The position numbers and the translations under genes are program-made. From assembly GCA_030549335.1 (NCBI GenBank), contig CM060184.1:41991909-42055908 (forward strand): DNA of 64,000 bases, in the 5' to 3' direction. Shown here one piece after another: positions 48,053-59,827 of the stretch; positions within the stretch are counted from its first letter, which is position 1; each line of letters starts with the position of its first letter. The notes below the pieces were generated by a model. That model did no database searches and was not told the origin of the DNA. It was given only the letters and a program-made list of their open reading frames with translations. This stretch comes from Pontederia crassipes. Taxonomy: Eukaryota > Streptophyta > Magnoliopsida > Commelinales > Pontederiaceae.

Positions 48053-49097
48053 AGAATAACATGCCAAAAAAATCGTGATTTAGAATTGGTATTTTCGCTG
48101 AAAGTATTCTTATGTTAATTATCGACCATCAATAAAAGCCCAGAGTTTCTTATTCTTTTCTTGAGTAAGCAAACTTGGAATCTAAGATGCCTAGAGCACA
48201 TCTATCTTGATAGAAATTTATGACTCTTTTACCATAACTTGCACGTTTTCGGCACAATATCCAGATCGCGCAAAGTAAAATTCATCATAAAAAGACAAAA
48301 ATATATTTTACTTATAATATTTTATTTTTATTTGAAATATATACATAATTTCAATTTTTTAAAATAATTTTGATTTAGTTTTTTAATATATAATATTTAC
48401 ATCTTTTAACAATCCCATTCCTTAGGCACCTTGGGCCATTTGGTTACTATAGGGGGTAGGTCCTATTACCTTTTTAATTGATATTATAAATTTTTAAACA
48501 AAAAAATTACCAAAAACAAGAGGCCAAAAATTAGTTATTAATAAGACTCTTAATATAATTAAGTCCCACCTCTTGAGTAAATTTAAAATGACTTAAAAAT
48601 AGTAATTTAGTAAATTTATGACAACTTTTTCATTTATGCAAAAAAAACTACTATTTTTTTTCAATGGAACCTATAAAATAAGAATTATTATATCATACAC
48701 GCGGATAATGAAAAATAATATCTATACATAAATTTAAAATGTTTTCACAAGGACATGTTTCCAGCCTTTTTATTAGGTGGGGTTCGCCGAGGGCAGCATG
48801 GTTTTACTATTGCGGTGCTGTAAAGCAGAAAATAGAATGACAGGATTCGGCAGTCGACTCCAACAAAGAGAAGCATAGCAGGAGCCGAAGGGCATTGTAA
48901 TGGAAAGCAAAATGAGTAGATTTCAATTCCTTTCATAATAAAACCGCATTCACTGAGGGAGCAGTGCATGCATATTTTATACAACAATGGAAAGCAGGTT
49001 GATGCCAACAAGGTTTGATCAACGACAGCTGCGGGAATGAAAAACTTGAGAAACAGTTTGAAGTCTAATTCTAATTAACCTTGTTCGGGGAGACTGC
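48051..49097 (-). other. Intergenic region and 3' UTR of the HD-domain gene
   Basis: 48100-48740 is AT-rich. 48745-49097 is more balanced and is probably the 3' UTR of the gene upstream on the minus strand. No further exon recognised. Confidence 0.4.
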
Positions 49098-52000
49098 TCA
49101 ACCCTGTTGACGTAGCCTTTTGTTTCTTCTTGATACCACCTCAGCAGCCCAACTCTTGCCAATGTCAGTTTGAAATTTACCTTCAATGCACATGAGGAGC
49201 AAACAAGTTATACTATGAATTCAAATTGAACAGACAAGTTTACAGTGACTGTGTGCACACGAATACTACTAGTAGTACCTGCTGTCGAAAGAAAAAATTC
49301 ATCCAAAACCTTTCCATGTTCTGCAAATTATATTTCCATTAGCATAGACAGTGATATAAAAAGGAAATTTTACAAGCTAAATAAACGACTTGCATGGTCA
49401 AAAGTACGAGGACTCCACTCAACCACCATAAACTTCGAAAGAATAATTCAAAACATTATCATATTAGCAGTACATAACCATTGTTCTAGGGACACATTTT
49501 TTAGGGGCAAATGATGACTAGAAAAACCTAGTCATCCGCATATATTATATATGAGGAAACATAAAACTGTAAACGAAATCAATAATGTAGAGGTGGGTCA
49601 CAAACCACAAAATATGAACAGAAAAAGAAAACTGAAACGTCTAGTTATGGATTAAGTTTCAACTTAAGTTCTGAAAAAAATTGTTAGAAAAAGCAAAATA
49701 TATTCCCATATTAGGGAACACAGCCTGGAAGGGAAAAAACTCCCATGCATCAATTGGTCAATAATCTATACTTGAAGACTAATCTCTGTATCTTCTTTTT
49801 AGATAATGTGTTCTCACGGTCTTGGAGAACAAATCATGTGAACACTGGGAACTTTGTGATAATGGAAGGCTTGACTTCCAAAGTTGGAAGGGGACTTCCA
49901 GATTGATTGTTAATTAATGGACACAAGAACATCACTTTTGCCAAATAACTTGATTAATCAGGGTTTGTTTTGATTGATTCTAATAAGAATATCATCAGGA
50001 TATCTCGAGTTAAGCTCAATATTAGCATATTGTAAACGTGTCACAAAGTTCAAGCAATTTTATAAGGTAGTCACATTCCTAATTTCCATGTATATTTCAG
50101 AAAATTTGGTAGCATCTTTCCTCCTTGAAATCTGACATGAATTGACTTTGAATCTTGTTATTTGCTTCTCCTGCCTCACCAATCTTTAGCATTCACCAAC
50201 AGGCAACTTGAAAGGGCTTTTTTTTAGGAAGGTCCATACATAGTGTTTCCTCCTCTTCTAAAGAGCTGCTACAAAGTTGCAATAGTTTAGGCTGTAGGTT
50301 TCACTTCTTTTTTTTGTGAGGAGAAGCTTCCACCATTGTTACTGATAAAAAAATGGCCCTTTTCTTTTCAGGAAGACGTCATAAATGACAACGCAGAACT
50401 CATACATGCATGTACAAAGAGGATGGTTTGCTCTTCCATAGCCCGTTCATTAACAAAACAAACAAATACAAGCCTGGACCAGTTTAGAGAGGACTAGCAT
50501 AAAAGAGGGGTACACTGGCCCTACATCAAACATCTCCTAGATTGTGCTTTAATACAGTTAAATTCTTAAAAATATGACTTGCTTCACAGATGAATTTGTT
50601 ATAAAATTCATGAGATAAGAACCAATAGACTAGAAAGTGATAGGTGCAGTAGAGGCATTTCACTAGGGACAGTGCACCCAGATCTTCTTATATGATTACA
50701 TAGTAGATATTAATACATTATTTATTTTATTACAATCAAAAGATCTCATGTTAGCCTCTAGACTCTGTTTCATGGACCATGTCACATTTCTTAAAAGAAT
50801 AAAGCGCACCTGATTCATATTCCAAAGCTTGCAGTATCATTTCCACCTGAATTTACATAGAGTAAGAATCTTCTAAAGTTTTTAATGAAATTTAGTTTAG
50901 CTATCATTTAAACAATAGTTACATCTATAAAAGTTAAAATCCAAATACTAGAAGAAAACAAACTACAATAAGTTTCACATTCATGGAAGAAAAATTCAGA
51001 TAGAATTCGGGAACTGCAGATGAAATATTCAGCATACGTGGCATCAAAGATATTACAATTTCAATATATTCTTCTTCACACCTATATTTCATAGTTTAGT
51101 TAACTATACATTGTGTTAATGCAAATGTCAAATAGGTTTCAACAATCAAACATCCTACGTTCATATCTTAAGTTCTAGGTCATACTATCGAGTTTTGTTG
51201 TAATACAACTTATGCTCTTGCAAATTAATTATGGCATTTTGAAGCAACTATGATTACTCCATTCATCAAGCATTCACTCAGTTTCCCCACACATTTTTTC
51301 TCTCATAAAAGTTTTGACACATATTTGAGCTAGCTAAAAAATTGGCACTTCTTTGCATACATAAAATAGTACCAACACAACTTCCTATATTATCTTTTAT
51401 GGTTTCTTAAGAAAGTAAATGAATATTAACATATTCACTTTTCAAATATTGAAAATGCAATTGATCTAAGAAATCAGATAGAGTTAGAAAATGTGAGGAC
51501 TCCAGAATCAATTGGAAGTCAAGAGGCACTGAAGGCAATACAACAACACTACTGAATAAATTAATACATTCAGCCTAGTTAGTAACTATTCTTTACCTAA
51601 AAAAAGGTTATATATTCTTCTAGAAAAAAGGTTATATACTTCGCATATGTGGAGAACAGGGTGTGATATGTAATGGAAAAAAAACATCATTAGGATGGAA
51701 GCAAAGTGACAATATGCTTATGACATGAAATGCTAGAGGAAAATCCTAGCATGAGAGAGTTGTCAAGAAAGCCAAGAAAGCAGATGAAAAATAATTATAT
51801 AGCAATGAACAAAAAAGAAAACAATGTAAACTATTTACACATATATTTTAGACTCCCGGATATCCCCAAAGAAAAAGAAAAGAATCAAAGACTGCCTGAC
51901 AACTATAGTAATCATGTGGAAAGGAAGAAATATTAAGCCAAAAGAAGAAACTCATACATGCTAGCTTGCTTTTGCAACAATAACTTTTATCTTTCATCTC

Positions 52001-55000
52001 CTTAATCACAAGAACAGTGCATTATGCTTTCTACATATTACGCATCATAACAGCATAAATAAATATTGAATCTCACGATCACCTCTAAATATGAAATTAA
52101 AATGCGATTAAGTGTAAATCGGTAATCCCAGAAGTAATATCAATTACATTTCAGGACAATAAAACGAAAAGCAAAAGAAATTAATAACAAAAGAGGATGG
52201 AAGTTTGTAATAGAAATCGTGTTATTCTACTTTCAAAGATATTGGTAAGAGATAAAGATGTTATCATAAAGGAGGTATTTTAGATAAGGCATAACGGCAT
52301 ACAACAACAACAACAACAACAAAGCCTTATCCCACTAGGTGGGGTCGGCTACATGGATCATACGACGCCATTCCGCTCTATTAGTAACCAAACCTTTCGG
52401 TATATTAAGGCATAACGGCATACCTTATCAAAATCTTTCACCAGATTAGCTTCGATAGAAGAATTGTTCTCATACTCTGCCCAAAGTTCCTTTATCTCAC
52501 TAGCTGCAATGAAAAATGAAAAGAAACCATTAATGTGTCTGAACACTTCAAGGGTAGTTACGCCAACAACAGAAACATTTTTTAGGGTGCAATAGAAACA
52601 TATTAAAAATATATATTAGACATCAACCTATACCTCTTAGTCCTCCACCAAGGATTTCACACATTTCATTCAAAGCTTCCTGTTCAAGCCTGCTCTTTTC
52701 AGCTTTAGGCACACCATCTGATGGTGTGATATCGCCAACAATGGCTGTCAAAACCGAAAAAAATTAAATCAGAATACACTAATAGGATAATATATATGCC
52801 CAAAATCAAATAAACCACAGTATCAATTGACTACCTTCTGCCATATCATGCACAATTGCAATCTTAATGCACCTATGAAAGAACAAGGACAAGGACAAGA
52901 AACATGAGTTGACACAAAAAAAAAAAAAGATATAGAACAAGAAATATCTGTTGTCAATTTGAATTATTGTACAAAAGGGATCATCGTGAAAAAGTTAGGA
53001 AACGATTTGATGCCCTTGTCAAAGATATTTAAGGTGTTCTTCTGGTCTTATTTCTATTCAATCCAAGAACAATCTGAGCATGAATGTACGTAGCCTACAT
53101 GATGCCTAAGGTAATGTCTCTAAATTCAAAATCCATATTCATGCATCAATTTTTCTTTTTTATCTTAAAATATACTCCTTTAGAAATAGCAATTGAATTA
53201 CATAAAGAACTGAGAATGTGTTCACATGTGATGCATAACATGTATGTTGAACTATTATCTTTGACACTTATGAGACTATAGTTCTTATTCTGGCTTGAAG
53301 GCCTATCAAGATGACGCCATAAAGGAAAAGACAATATTTCACAGCCAGTATTAAGCCATTCCATTATTTTTTCAGCAAAGAAATGAAAACTCAACCAGTA
53401 CAAATATTCCAAACCCTGTAGCAGATATAATCCCTTACAAAATAATTTATCAGATATCTATAAGATACCGATATATGATTAAGCATTGATAAATATATGC
53501 TATATATAGTGCCATATACATAATGCAATCTCTTGTTTGTTCTTTTTGTTAGATTAGTTTTACTTTTATCTAGAATACAATCATGATATTGCAATCAAAT
53601 ATTAAATTCAAATATTTCTGTATTTACATAAAATAATGACATGACTTGTTTTAGCTGTAAGAAACACATACACAATAGTATGCATGTGAGGGTTAATATA
53701 ATCATATTAAATATTGAACATTATATTATACTTCAACATAAGGATGTTATTCTTATTCAATCATTTGTCATTCAAACACAACTACACAAGCTAGGCTGGA
53801 CACGAGCTAGGCTTCTACTTAAATAGGCCAAACCTGTTGTAAAATAAAAGTATTTAAGCCTGGCCTATAACCTGTAACAAGCCATGAATATAAACTTAAC
53901 ATGTCTTGTTTGATTAATTTTTAATGATTGGCCTAGCTTATTAGCCTGTTAAGACAAACATATTTTTTTATGATCTACTAGATTAAATATAATAAATTTT
54001 ATTTATTAAAGAAACAATAGATATGAACTAAATAGAAGAGACATCACTAATATATTTCTTCTAAACATATAATAAAAATAGTAATATTGAACTCAAAATT
54101 GAAGATTTAAAAGATGAAGGATTAAAAATTATATATATATATATATATAATATAATATATTAATAAATCTTGGCCTGATAAGCTATAAGGCTAGGCCAAT
54201 TATTAAAAGGCTAAGCCTCTTTAAGAAAATAAGCTTTATTTAATATTTCAACCTGGCTTATTTTGATAATAGGCCGAGCCGAACTAGGCCAAAAATAGGC
54301 CGAGCCACGAGTTGCTCACGAACGGCTCGGCTCATTTCCAGCCCTATACACAATGGAACAGAACCATTATTCCTTTTCTTAGAAAACTAAACATTTCATT
54401 CGGATGAATCCATTTCTTTTCCTTTTTGCATTCCTATTCTAATATGGTAATACAATCAAATTGCAATCCAAGGGAAAAATGCTACCTAAAAACCCACTCC
54501 AAGCTGGAAGAGATCAACTAGCACTCTTAATGGCTGCATTCCTTTAATTGCTTATTTGTCCTTCTGAGCAGAATTCTTTACCATGTAGAACTCAGTTCTG
54601 TGATAGCAGATCCATTTTTCTCTTCCAAAAATATAATGCAAAGTGTAGATGGAAAAAACAAACTAAAACCTAAAGGAAAGAAGTGTACGGACAACGAGAG
54701 AGGCAAAGGCATGTGACAATATACAAGCTTGATTCCAAATTTCAATAAAATAAATCATATAACAGATACTTGACAAGGTTACAATTAAATGCTGGGAATC
54801 TGTTCAGATAAAGGAAACTAATAACAATTTATGTTACTTAACCTTTCCCTATTAACACCAGGAAGATCGCCAGCAATCAAAGCCATTAATGCCATGCGAT
54901 ACATGTGGTCAGCAATGGATTCAGGACCCTTTATACCATGGTTGATCCATCCCTTCCTTTTCGTTGTCTGCAAAGGACAAATATAGGAGAAGCAAAATTG

Positions 55001-56144
55001 TGAAACATTGACTTGCCGATAAAGCAGCGCGTGTAATTAGAATATTAGTGAGTTGCGACAAAGTAAACTGCTACCTCAATGGCAGACAACAAAAACTTGT
55101 GCCATTAGATTTATTCCTCTAAGAAAAGATGTATTCAACAATATAAGCACTTCAAAATATCAACTTTTAGTCGTGGTCAGTTATCTGGTCCTTTTGTCTC
55201 CGTCATCCTCATTTGTTGCCACAGTCGATAATTTGAACACGTGGGATTCAAGCATGCATAAGTAGATGTCTTCCTTTGTGTATAAACCAAATTCTCATTG
55301 TCAGGCAATATTTATACAATTGCACAATAAAAATTTATAGACAGCCATTATTCCTGCATCTCTGTTCTCTCAATTTGCTGTCTCCGGCTTGTTCTCCATT
55401 GGCATTGCCAGTCTCCATCTTCATGTTCTGATGCCTCTCCACAATTACACACCTCACCAAGATTTTTCGCACTAATGAATCTTTTTTTTTCCATTTCATC
55501 GCTTACATTATCACATGATTGTACCATCATACTTAATAACCCAGGACTCCCAACCAATTTGGGCATATAAAGGGCCCTTGCTAAGAAAATTTCATAATCA
55601 AATATTCAATTTGCATTGCTCTTCTAAAAGGCTGGATCCCCAAAAAAAATTCTCCGGAATGAAATGAAGATAATTCCTTAGGCAAAAGAAACCTTAAGAA
55701 CAATTTTCCAATGACACAGTATAGACGACACGGATATTAGAGAGCGCAAGAGCTGATCGATCGAAAGATCAAGATTTGCTTGCAATGATCAACGTTTTTT
55801 TTTTCTTCACGAAAAGTACAATCTGAGAACATCGATCAGGGGAGCAACGAAAGTTCCTCGATCGAATAAAGAAATCGAACCTTCAGGCGGTGGCAGAGGG
55901 TTAGGAAATCGATGGTGGCTGCCGTGGGGGACGGAGATGGCGGTGCGCCGTTCGCTAGAGATGCGGAGCGGTAGTCCGAGCCGCTGCCGTCTCCGGGGCT
56001 GGCGGCGGCGCGAACGGAGACGAGGCGGAAACTTAGGGACGTGTTCCGGGCGAAAGGGAGCGGCTGCGATCGGAAGCAGCAGCGGGGGAGGAGGCGAGAC
56101 GATGACAGAGGGGAGGAGCACGAGAGGGGTAACTTTACCGCCAT
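49098..56144 (-). CDS. HDDC2: HD-domain 5'-deoxynucleotidase, HDDC2/YfbR-type, probably plastid-targeted
   Basis: Eight exons, 5' to 3': 56144-55881, 54967-54843, 52872-52835, 52744-52634, 52503-52424, 50846-50810, 49320-49279, 49180-49098. All are GT-AG, phases close, 259 aa. Residues 1-50 are rich in Ser, Arg and Leu with few acids and look like a chloroplast transit peptide. The HD domain follows: [10 protein letters not shown] (His109), IVHDMAE (His138-Asp139) and [16 protein letters not shown] (Asp205), the H...HD...D metal ligands of the YfbR/HDDC2 family, which dephosphorylates deoxyribonucleoside 5'-monophosphates using a divalent metal. It ends KRLRQQG. Role: nucleotide-pool control, inferred from family. 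Intron 5 contains a SINE abutting the exon 5 donor; intron 2 contains a hAT MITE. A (GA)n tract lies in the leader. Confidence 0.92.
52303..52405 (-). mobile_element. Au-type SINE fragment in intron 5 of the HD-domain gene
   Basis: The minus strand reads GGCGTCGTATGATCCATGTA, then AGCCGACCCCACCTAGTGGG and AAGGCTTTG, then a (TTG)n tail, the 3' end of the plant Au SINE family. It is 5'-truncated. The 18-bp target duplication TAAGGCATAACGGCATAC is at 52285-52302 and 52406-52423. The right copy ends exactly at the exon 5 boundary, so its complement GTATGCC is the functional splice donor. Confidence 0.85.
53791..54346. mobile_element. hAT-like MITE in intron 2 of the HD-domain gene
   Basis: 556 bp. 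Ends CTAGGCTGGACACGAGCTAG and, complemented, TAGGGCTGGAAATGAGCCGA form imperfect inverted repeats. The flanking 8-bp duplications TACACAAG (53783-53790) and TACACAAT (54347-54354) differ at one base. The interior has repeated AGGCC/GGCCTA motifs near the ends and an AT core with an (AT)n run near 54131. No coding capacity. Confidence 0.8.
54968..55880 (-). other. Intron 1 of the HD-domain gene
   Basis: Bounded by donor GTTCGA at 55880 and acceptor TTTGCAG at 54968. No repeat recognised. Short ORFs in it are not called. Confidence 0.75.
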
Positions 56145-56345
56145 GGCGGAGACAGGAGAGAAAAGGAAGAAAGAGGAGAAAGCAAGCGGCGGCGAGTAGA
56201 TGAAAGAAACGAGAGAGAGAGAGAGAGAGGTCGCGGAGGCGGCGGAGGACCGGAGAGGGTCGCTGCTGTAGACCGTAGGCGGTCCCCCGCGTCTTTTGGT
56301 CAGAGTTCAACACGTGGCGGTCAAACACACGAACGACTCGTTTCC
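56145..56345 (-). promoter_or_regulatory. 5' leader and core promoter of the HD-domain gene
   Basis: GC-rich sequence just upstream of the ATG, with a (GA)n tract at 56211-56230 (CT-rich in the transcript). It changes to AT-rich DNA after about 56345. No clear TATA box seen. Confidence 0.4.
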
Positions 56346-56459
56346 GAACAAATATTGACCACCAAATTTTCTTTCTTTTGTCTATTCCTATAATTTTAAA
56401 TACTAAATATTCAGATTCGAAAAGGTTTCATATAAATATATATATATATATGAAAAAAA

Positions 56460-56676
56460 TTAGTGTGAAATTTTGACTCTCAAATTAGTGAATCTCAATC
56501 GTTATAATTATGCATCAACAGTTCAGATCGATATCTTAGGTAAATCTGGTTCAAATAAAAAAAATCAGATTCAGCCTTTTGTTTAGTCTCATTAGATCTG
56601 AACCGTTGATGCATAATTATAACGGCTGATATTCACTAATTTGAGGGTGAAATCAAAATCTCTAATCTCACGCTAA
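56460..56676. mobile_element. Small foldback MITE (hairpin)
   Basis: The left arm 56460-56530 and right arm 56595-56676 are inverted copies. Both contain CTCAAATTAGTGAAT and CGTTATAATTATGCATCAAC followed by GGTTCAGATC-like sequence. The loop is about 64 bp. It is flanked on both sides by (TA)n (about 56437-56451 and 56676-56698), consistent with a TA-targeting, Stowaway-like insertion; the family call is uncertain. Confidence 0.7.
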
Positions 56677-56803
56677 TATATATATATATATATATATAAT
56701 GTGAAAAGCAAAAAGATGGTTGCGAGAAAATTTAAAAAAAAGTGATGAAAAGGAAATAATAAACTTCGATGAAGGCAAAATACTATAGGTCACTATTTTT
56801 TTA

Positions 56804-56876
56804 GGGATTAAGGAGCTTGTGGATCATTTTAGGGGTCACAGTTGTGGTCTTGCGTCCATCTGAAGATCGACGGCTG
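56804..56876 (+). repeat. MULE left terminal inverted repeat
   Basis: Starts GGGATTAAGGAGC and ends GATCGACGGCTG; pairs with 62869-62941. Just inside it there is a 20-bp-scale direct repeat with CATAACGCGTGGT (about 56900 and 56921). Confidence 0.9.
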
Positions 56877-57034
56877 TGTGCAAATTGCGTGATTTCGCTT
56901 CATAACGCGTGGTTTAGCCTCATAACGCGTGGTCTGGTTTTTTTCCAAAATTTTTCTAAAATCCCGCGTGCCCGATCCCCTCTTTTTCCCTTCTTTTTAC
57001 CCTATTTCCCCGTCACGTTGCCCCCCCCCCCAAC

Positions 57035-57645
57035 CTTCCCTCTTCACCGGCGGCCCCAACCTTCCCTCTTCGTCGGATCTAGGAATGCGCCGTCGGATCT
57101 AGGCCCACGCCGCCCCCCAAGCTTCCCTCTTCATCAGATCTAGGACGCGCCATCAGCTCTTCGTCGGATCTAGGCCCGCACTGCCCCCCAAGCTTCCCTC
57201 TTCATCAAATCTAGGATGCGCCATCCCCAGCTGAAGCTCTTCGTCGGATCTAGGCATGCGTCATCTCCCAACCTTCCTTCTTCGCCGGATCTAGGAATGT
57301 GCCGCCTCCCAACATTCCTTCGTTGCCGGATCTAAGGATGTGCTTCCCCCAGCCTTCCCTCTTCACCGGATCTATGGAGCCCCCCAGCCTTCCATCTTCG
57401 CCAGATCTAGAGACGCGTTGTCCCCAGCCGAAGCTTTTTACCGGATCTAGGCCCGCGTTGCCCCCAGCTCCCTTTTCACCATATCTCTAAGGTCGTGCCA
57501 CTTTCTGGGCGAAGCTCTTCGGTGGACGCGCCACCCCCCCCCCACCTCCCTCCCTCCCCCCATGCTCTTTCTTCGTTGATCCAGGGATGCACCGCCTCCC
57601 AATCCTTCGTCTTCGTCGGATCTGAGGACGCCGCCCCGGATTGTC
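57035..57645 (+). repeat. GC-rich degenerate minisatellite inside the MULE
   Basis: About ten imperfect units of roughly 40-70 bp. Each carries a CTTCCCTCTTCRYCGGATCT core followed by AGG and a variable GYGCCRYCCCCC linker. Poly(C) runs lie at 57020-57030 and 57532-57543. Frames are open by composition; I do not regard them as genes. Confidence 0.75.
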
Positions 57646-57649
57646 GTCC

Positions 57650-59527
57650 CCTTGAATGTCAGATAATTACGACTCTCTTTGTCACTCCCTTTGTGTGTGT
57701 GACAACTTCACATGAACTACTGAACATGCATGCATGATTATGTGATTCTCTAGTTAAATGCGAATTTTCTAGTTAATCACTTTTATTTGATATGTTGATG
57801 CCATTGTAACTCTATTTATGATGTCATTGTAACTTTATATGTTGATATGTTCATATCTATTTGACTCATTCCCCTTGTAAAATTAAGTTGTATGCATGTT
57901 TTAATATTCACATTGTGCCTTTGGCTAAAAGATGTCATCTGTTTCTGCTTGCTATTCATACTCGTCGTATGGTGAAAGTCCATTTTGTGCTTGTGGTGAA
58001 AAGGCAAAGTTAAACACATCTTGGACAATAAAAATTTCAGCACGACGATTTTGGGGATGTCCAAATTATTAGGTACATGGTACATGTCTATTTTTTGTGC
58101 AAAAATGGGCACATGTATATATTATTATTGATTGCTCTTTACTTTGCACGCTCAATCTGCAAGAGATTGTGGCTTCTTTCAATGATTGGATCCGGATATA
58201 GAAGATCGGCACAAGATTATTTTAAAAGGATTGCTCAATGATGAAGAATTAATTAGAATTACAAGACGTAAAGGGGATAAAGAAAGGATGATTTGCATAT
58301 GATTGCTTAATCAAGTCATGGACAGAGACAACACGATTCGAAAAATGCAACGTGTTCAAATATATTACGTTGTATTGGGAATAATGTTGTGTTATTTTTG
58401 TGCAAAATGGGTTTGGTTTAGCTAGATTTTTTATGTCTTATCTTATGGAAAGAGATAACTATGTTGCCTAATTATATCAAAACCATTATACTTTGTTGTT
58501 GGTTTTTCTCTATGTGCTTAGTCTTTTATTTACCAAGATCCTTATATCATATCATATTTTAAAACGAGCCTTCTGACTGATCCATTGAACCTGATATCAT
58601 TAGACCTGTGCAAGTACTGCAAGTTCCAAGCCTGCATTCTCTGCAGAGTCCAGGACCTAGGCATCCGTCCGACACGTCAATTTCATCTTCTTCCCCCTCT
58701 GGACCAATGAGCTTTACCTTGTACGCTGCCATTACCTCACGTGTCTTGCAGTAGTTTGATGCTCTCAGATTGACGTGACCTGAGTTTTTGCTTATAAGGA
58801 GAAACAGTTTCAGAAGTAAGCAATAGCCAATATGTATGTAGAAGAAAATGAAACGTGTTTGTGGATAATCTGAATATATAATAATTTAATTAACAGAACG
58901 AGAACAAGATCATGCATGTTTGTATTCTTAAGATGATGAGTTGATTCAAATGTCAACTAAGAAGAGTGACCCGTGTATCTTATCCTAGTAAGTATTATCC
59001 TTTTAGATCAGTCACCTTGTCCCCAAATCTTGCGAACTAGGAACAATGGGCATCACTGAGAAAAGGAAAACAATATAAACAACAAGCATCACTGAGAAAA
59101 GAAAAACAATAATTGGACGGGGTACGAGAGAACAAGATAAGATACAAAACAGATACAAAGCAGTCTAATGGAATATATAGTCGGATTTCGATTACAAATT
59201 GTCCACAGCTTGATTCAACAAAGGAAAAAACTTGAAATAAATAACTACATGCCTGGAAATCAAATTGCAGTTTAACAACATCCTCAAATATGGCATGCCA
59301 AAATACAAAATGAGTTTGGTCACAATACATCATCTATTTGGCAAAACAATAATTATGCTTCCATTACAACCATTTAGAAGTAACAATTTCCTGAACCTTT
59401 GAGGCAAACACACATCTAATTTCCTGACAAAGGGTGCAGAGAAAAATGGAAGCAGTCCAATTAATTTGTAACCTGAATGAAGCCAGAACTATAAGCATAA
59501 ATTAATTTGGAATATGTCACAAAAGAT
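57650..59527. other. Non-coding interior of the MULE
   Basis: Mostly AT-rich. 58590-58760 is GC-richer with an open plus-strand frame (SPGPRHPSDTSISSSSPSG) that could be a captured exon or old transposon exon; I do not recognise it. 59165-59370 shares two segments (GATTACAAATTG; CAAAACAATAATTATGCTTC) with 59530-59680, an imperfect duplication about 305 bp apart. Confidence 0.4.
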
Positions 59528-59613
59528 GTAGAGTATATAATCAGATTTGGATTACAAATTGTAGAGTATATAATCAGATTTGGATTACAAATTGTAGAGT
59601 ATATAATCAGATT
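59528..59613. repeat. 33-bp tandem repeat, 2.6 copies
   Basis: Copies start GTAGAGTATATAATCAGATT at 59528, 59561 and 59594. The first two are identical over 33 bp. Confidence 0.92.
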
Positions 59614-59827
59614 CAACCTGAGAAAAAAACTTGATTCGACCTGTTTGACAAAACAATAATTATGCTTCCATTACAATCATTGGAAAAAAAAGAAGTTAAA
59701 GATAGATGCAACACGGAGACGTGCATGAGAATGATATATTATCTTCCCTTCCTGTATCGAGAAGCTACAATAAACCCCTTATTAGAACATAAAGGAAGGG
59801 TTAAAAGAAGGATATAAATAATAAATT

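Noticed and set aside
55807-56328. 173-aa minus-strand ORF overlapping exon 1 of the HD-domain gene
   Set aside because: Different frame from the spliced HDDC2-type reading frame, with no recognisable domain; explained by the GC-rich exon and leader.
57299-57737. Proline-rich ORFs in the GC block
   Set aside because: They come from the degenerate minisatellite; open in several frames and no start or stop context of a gene.
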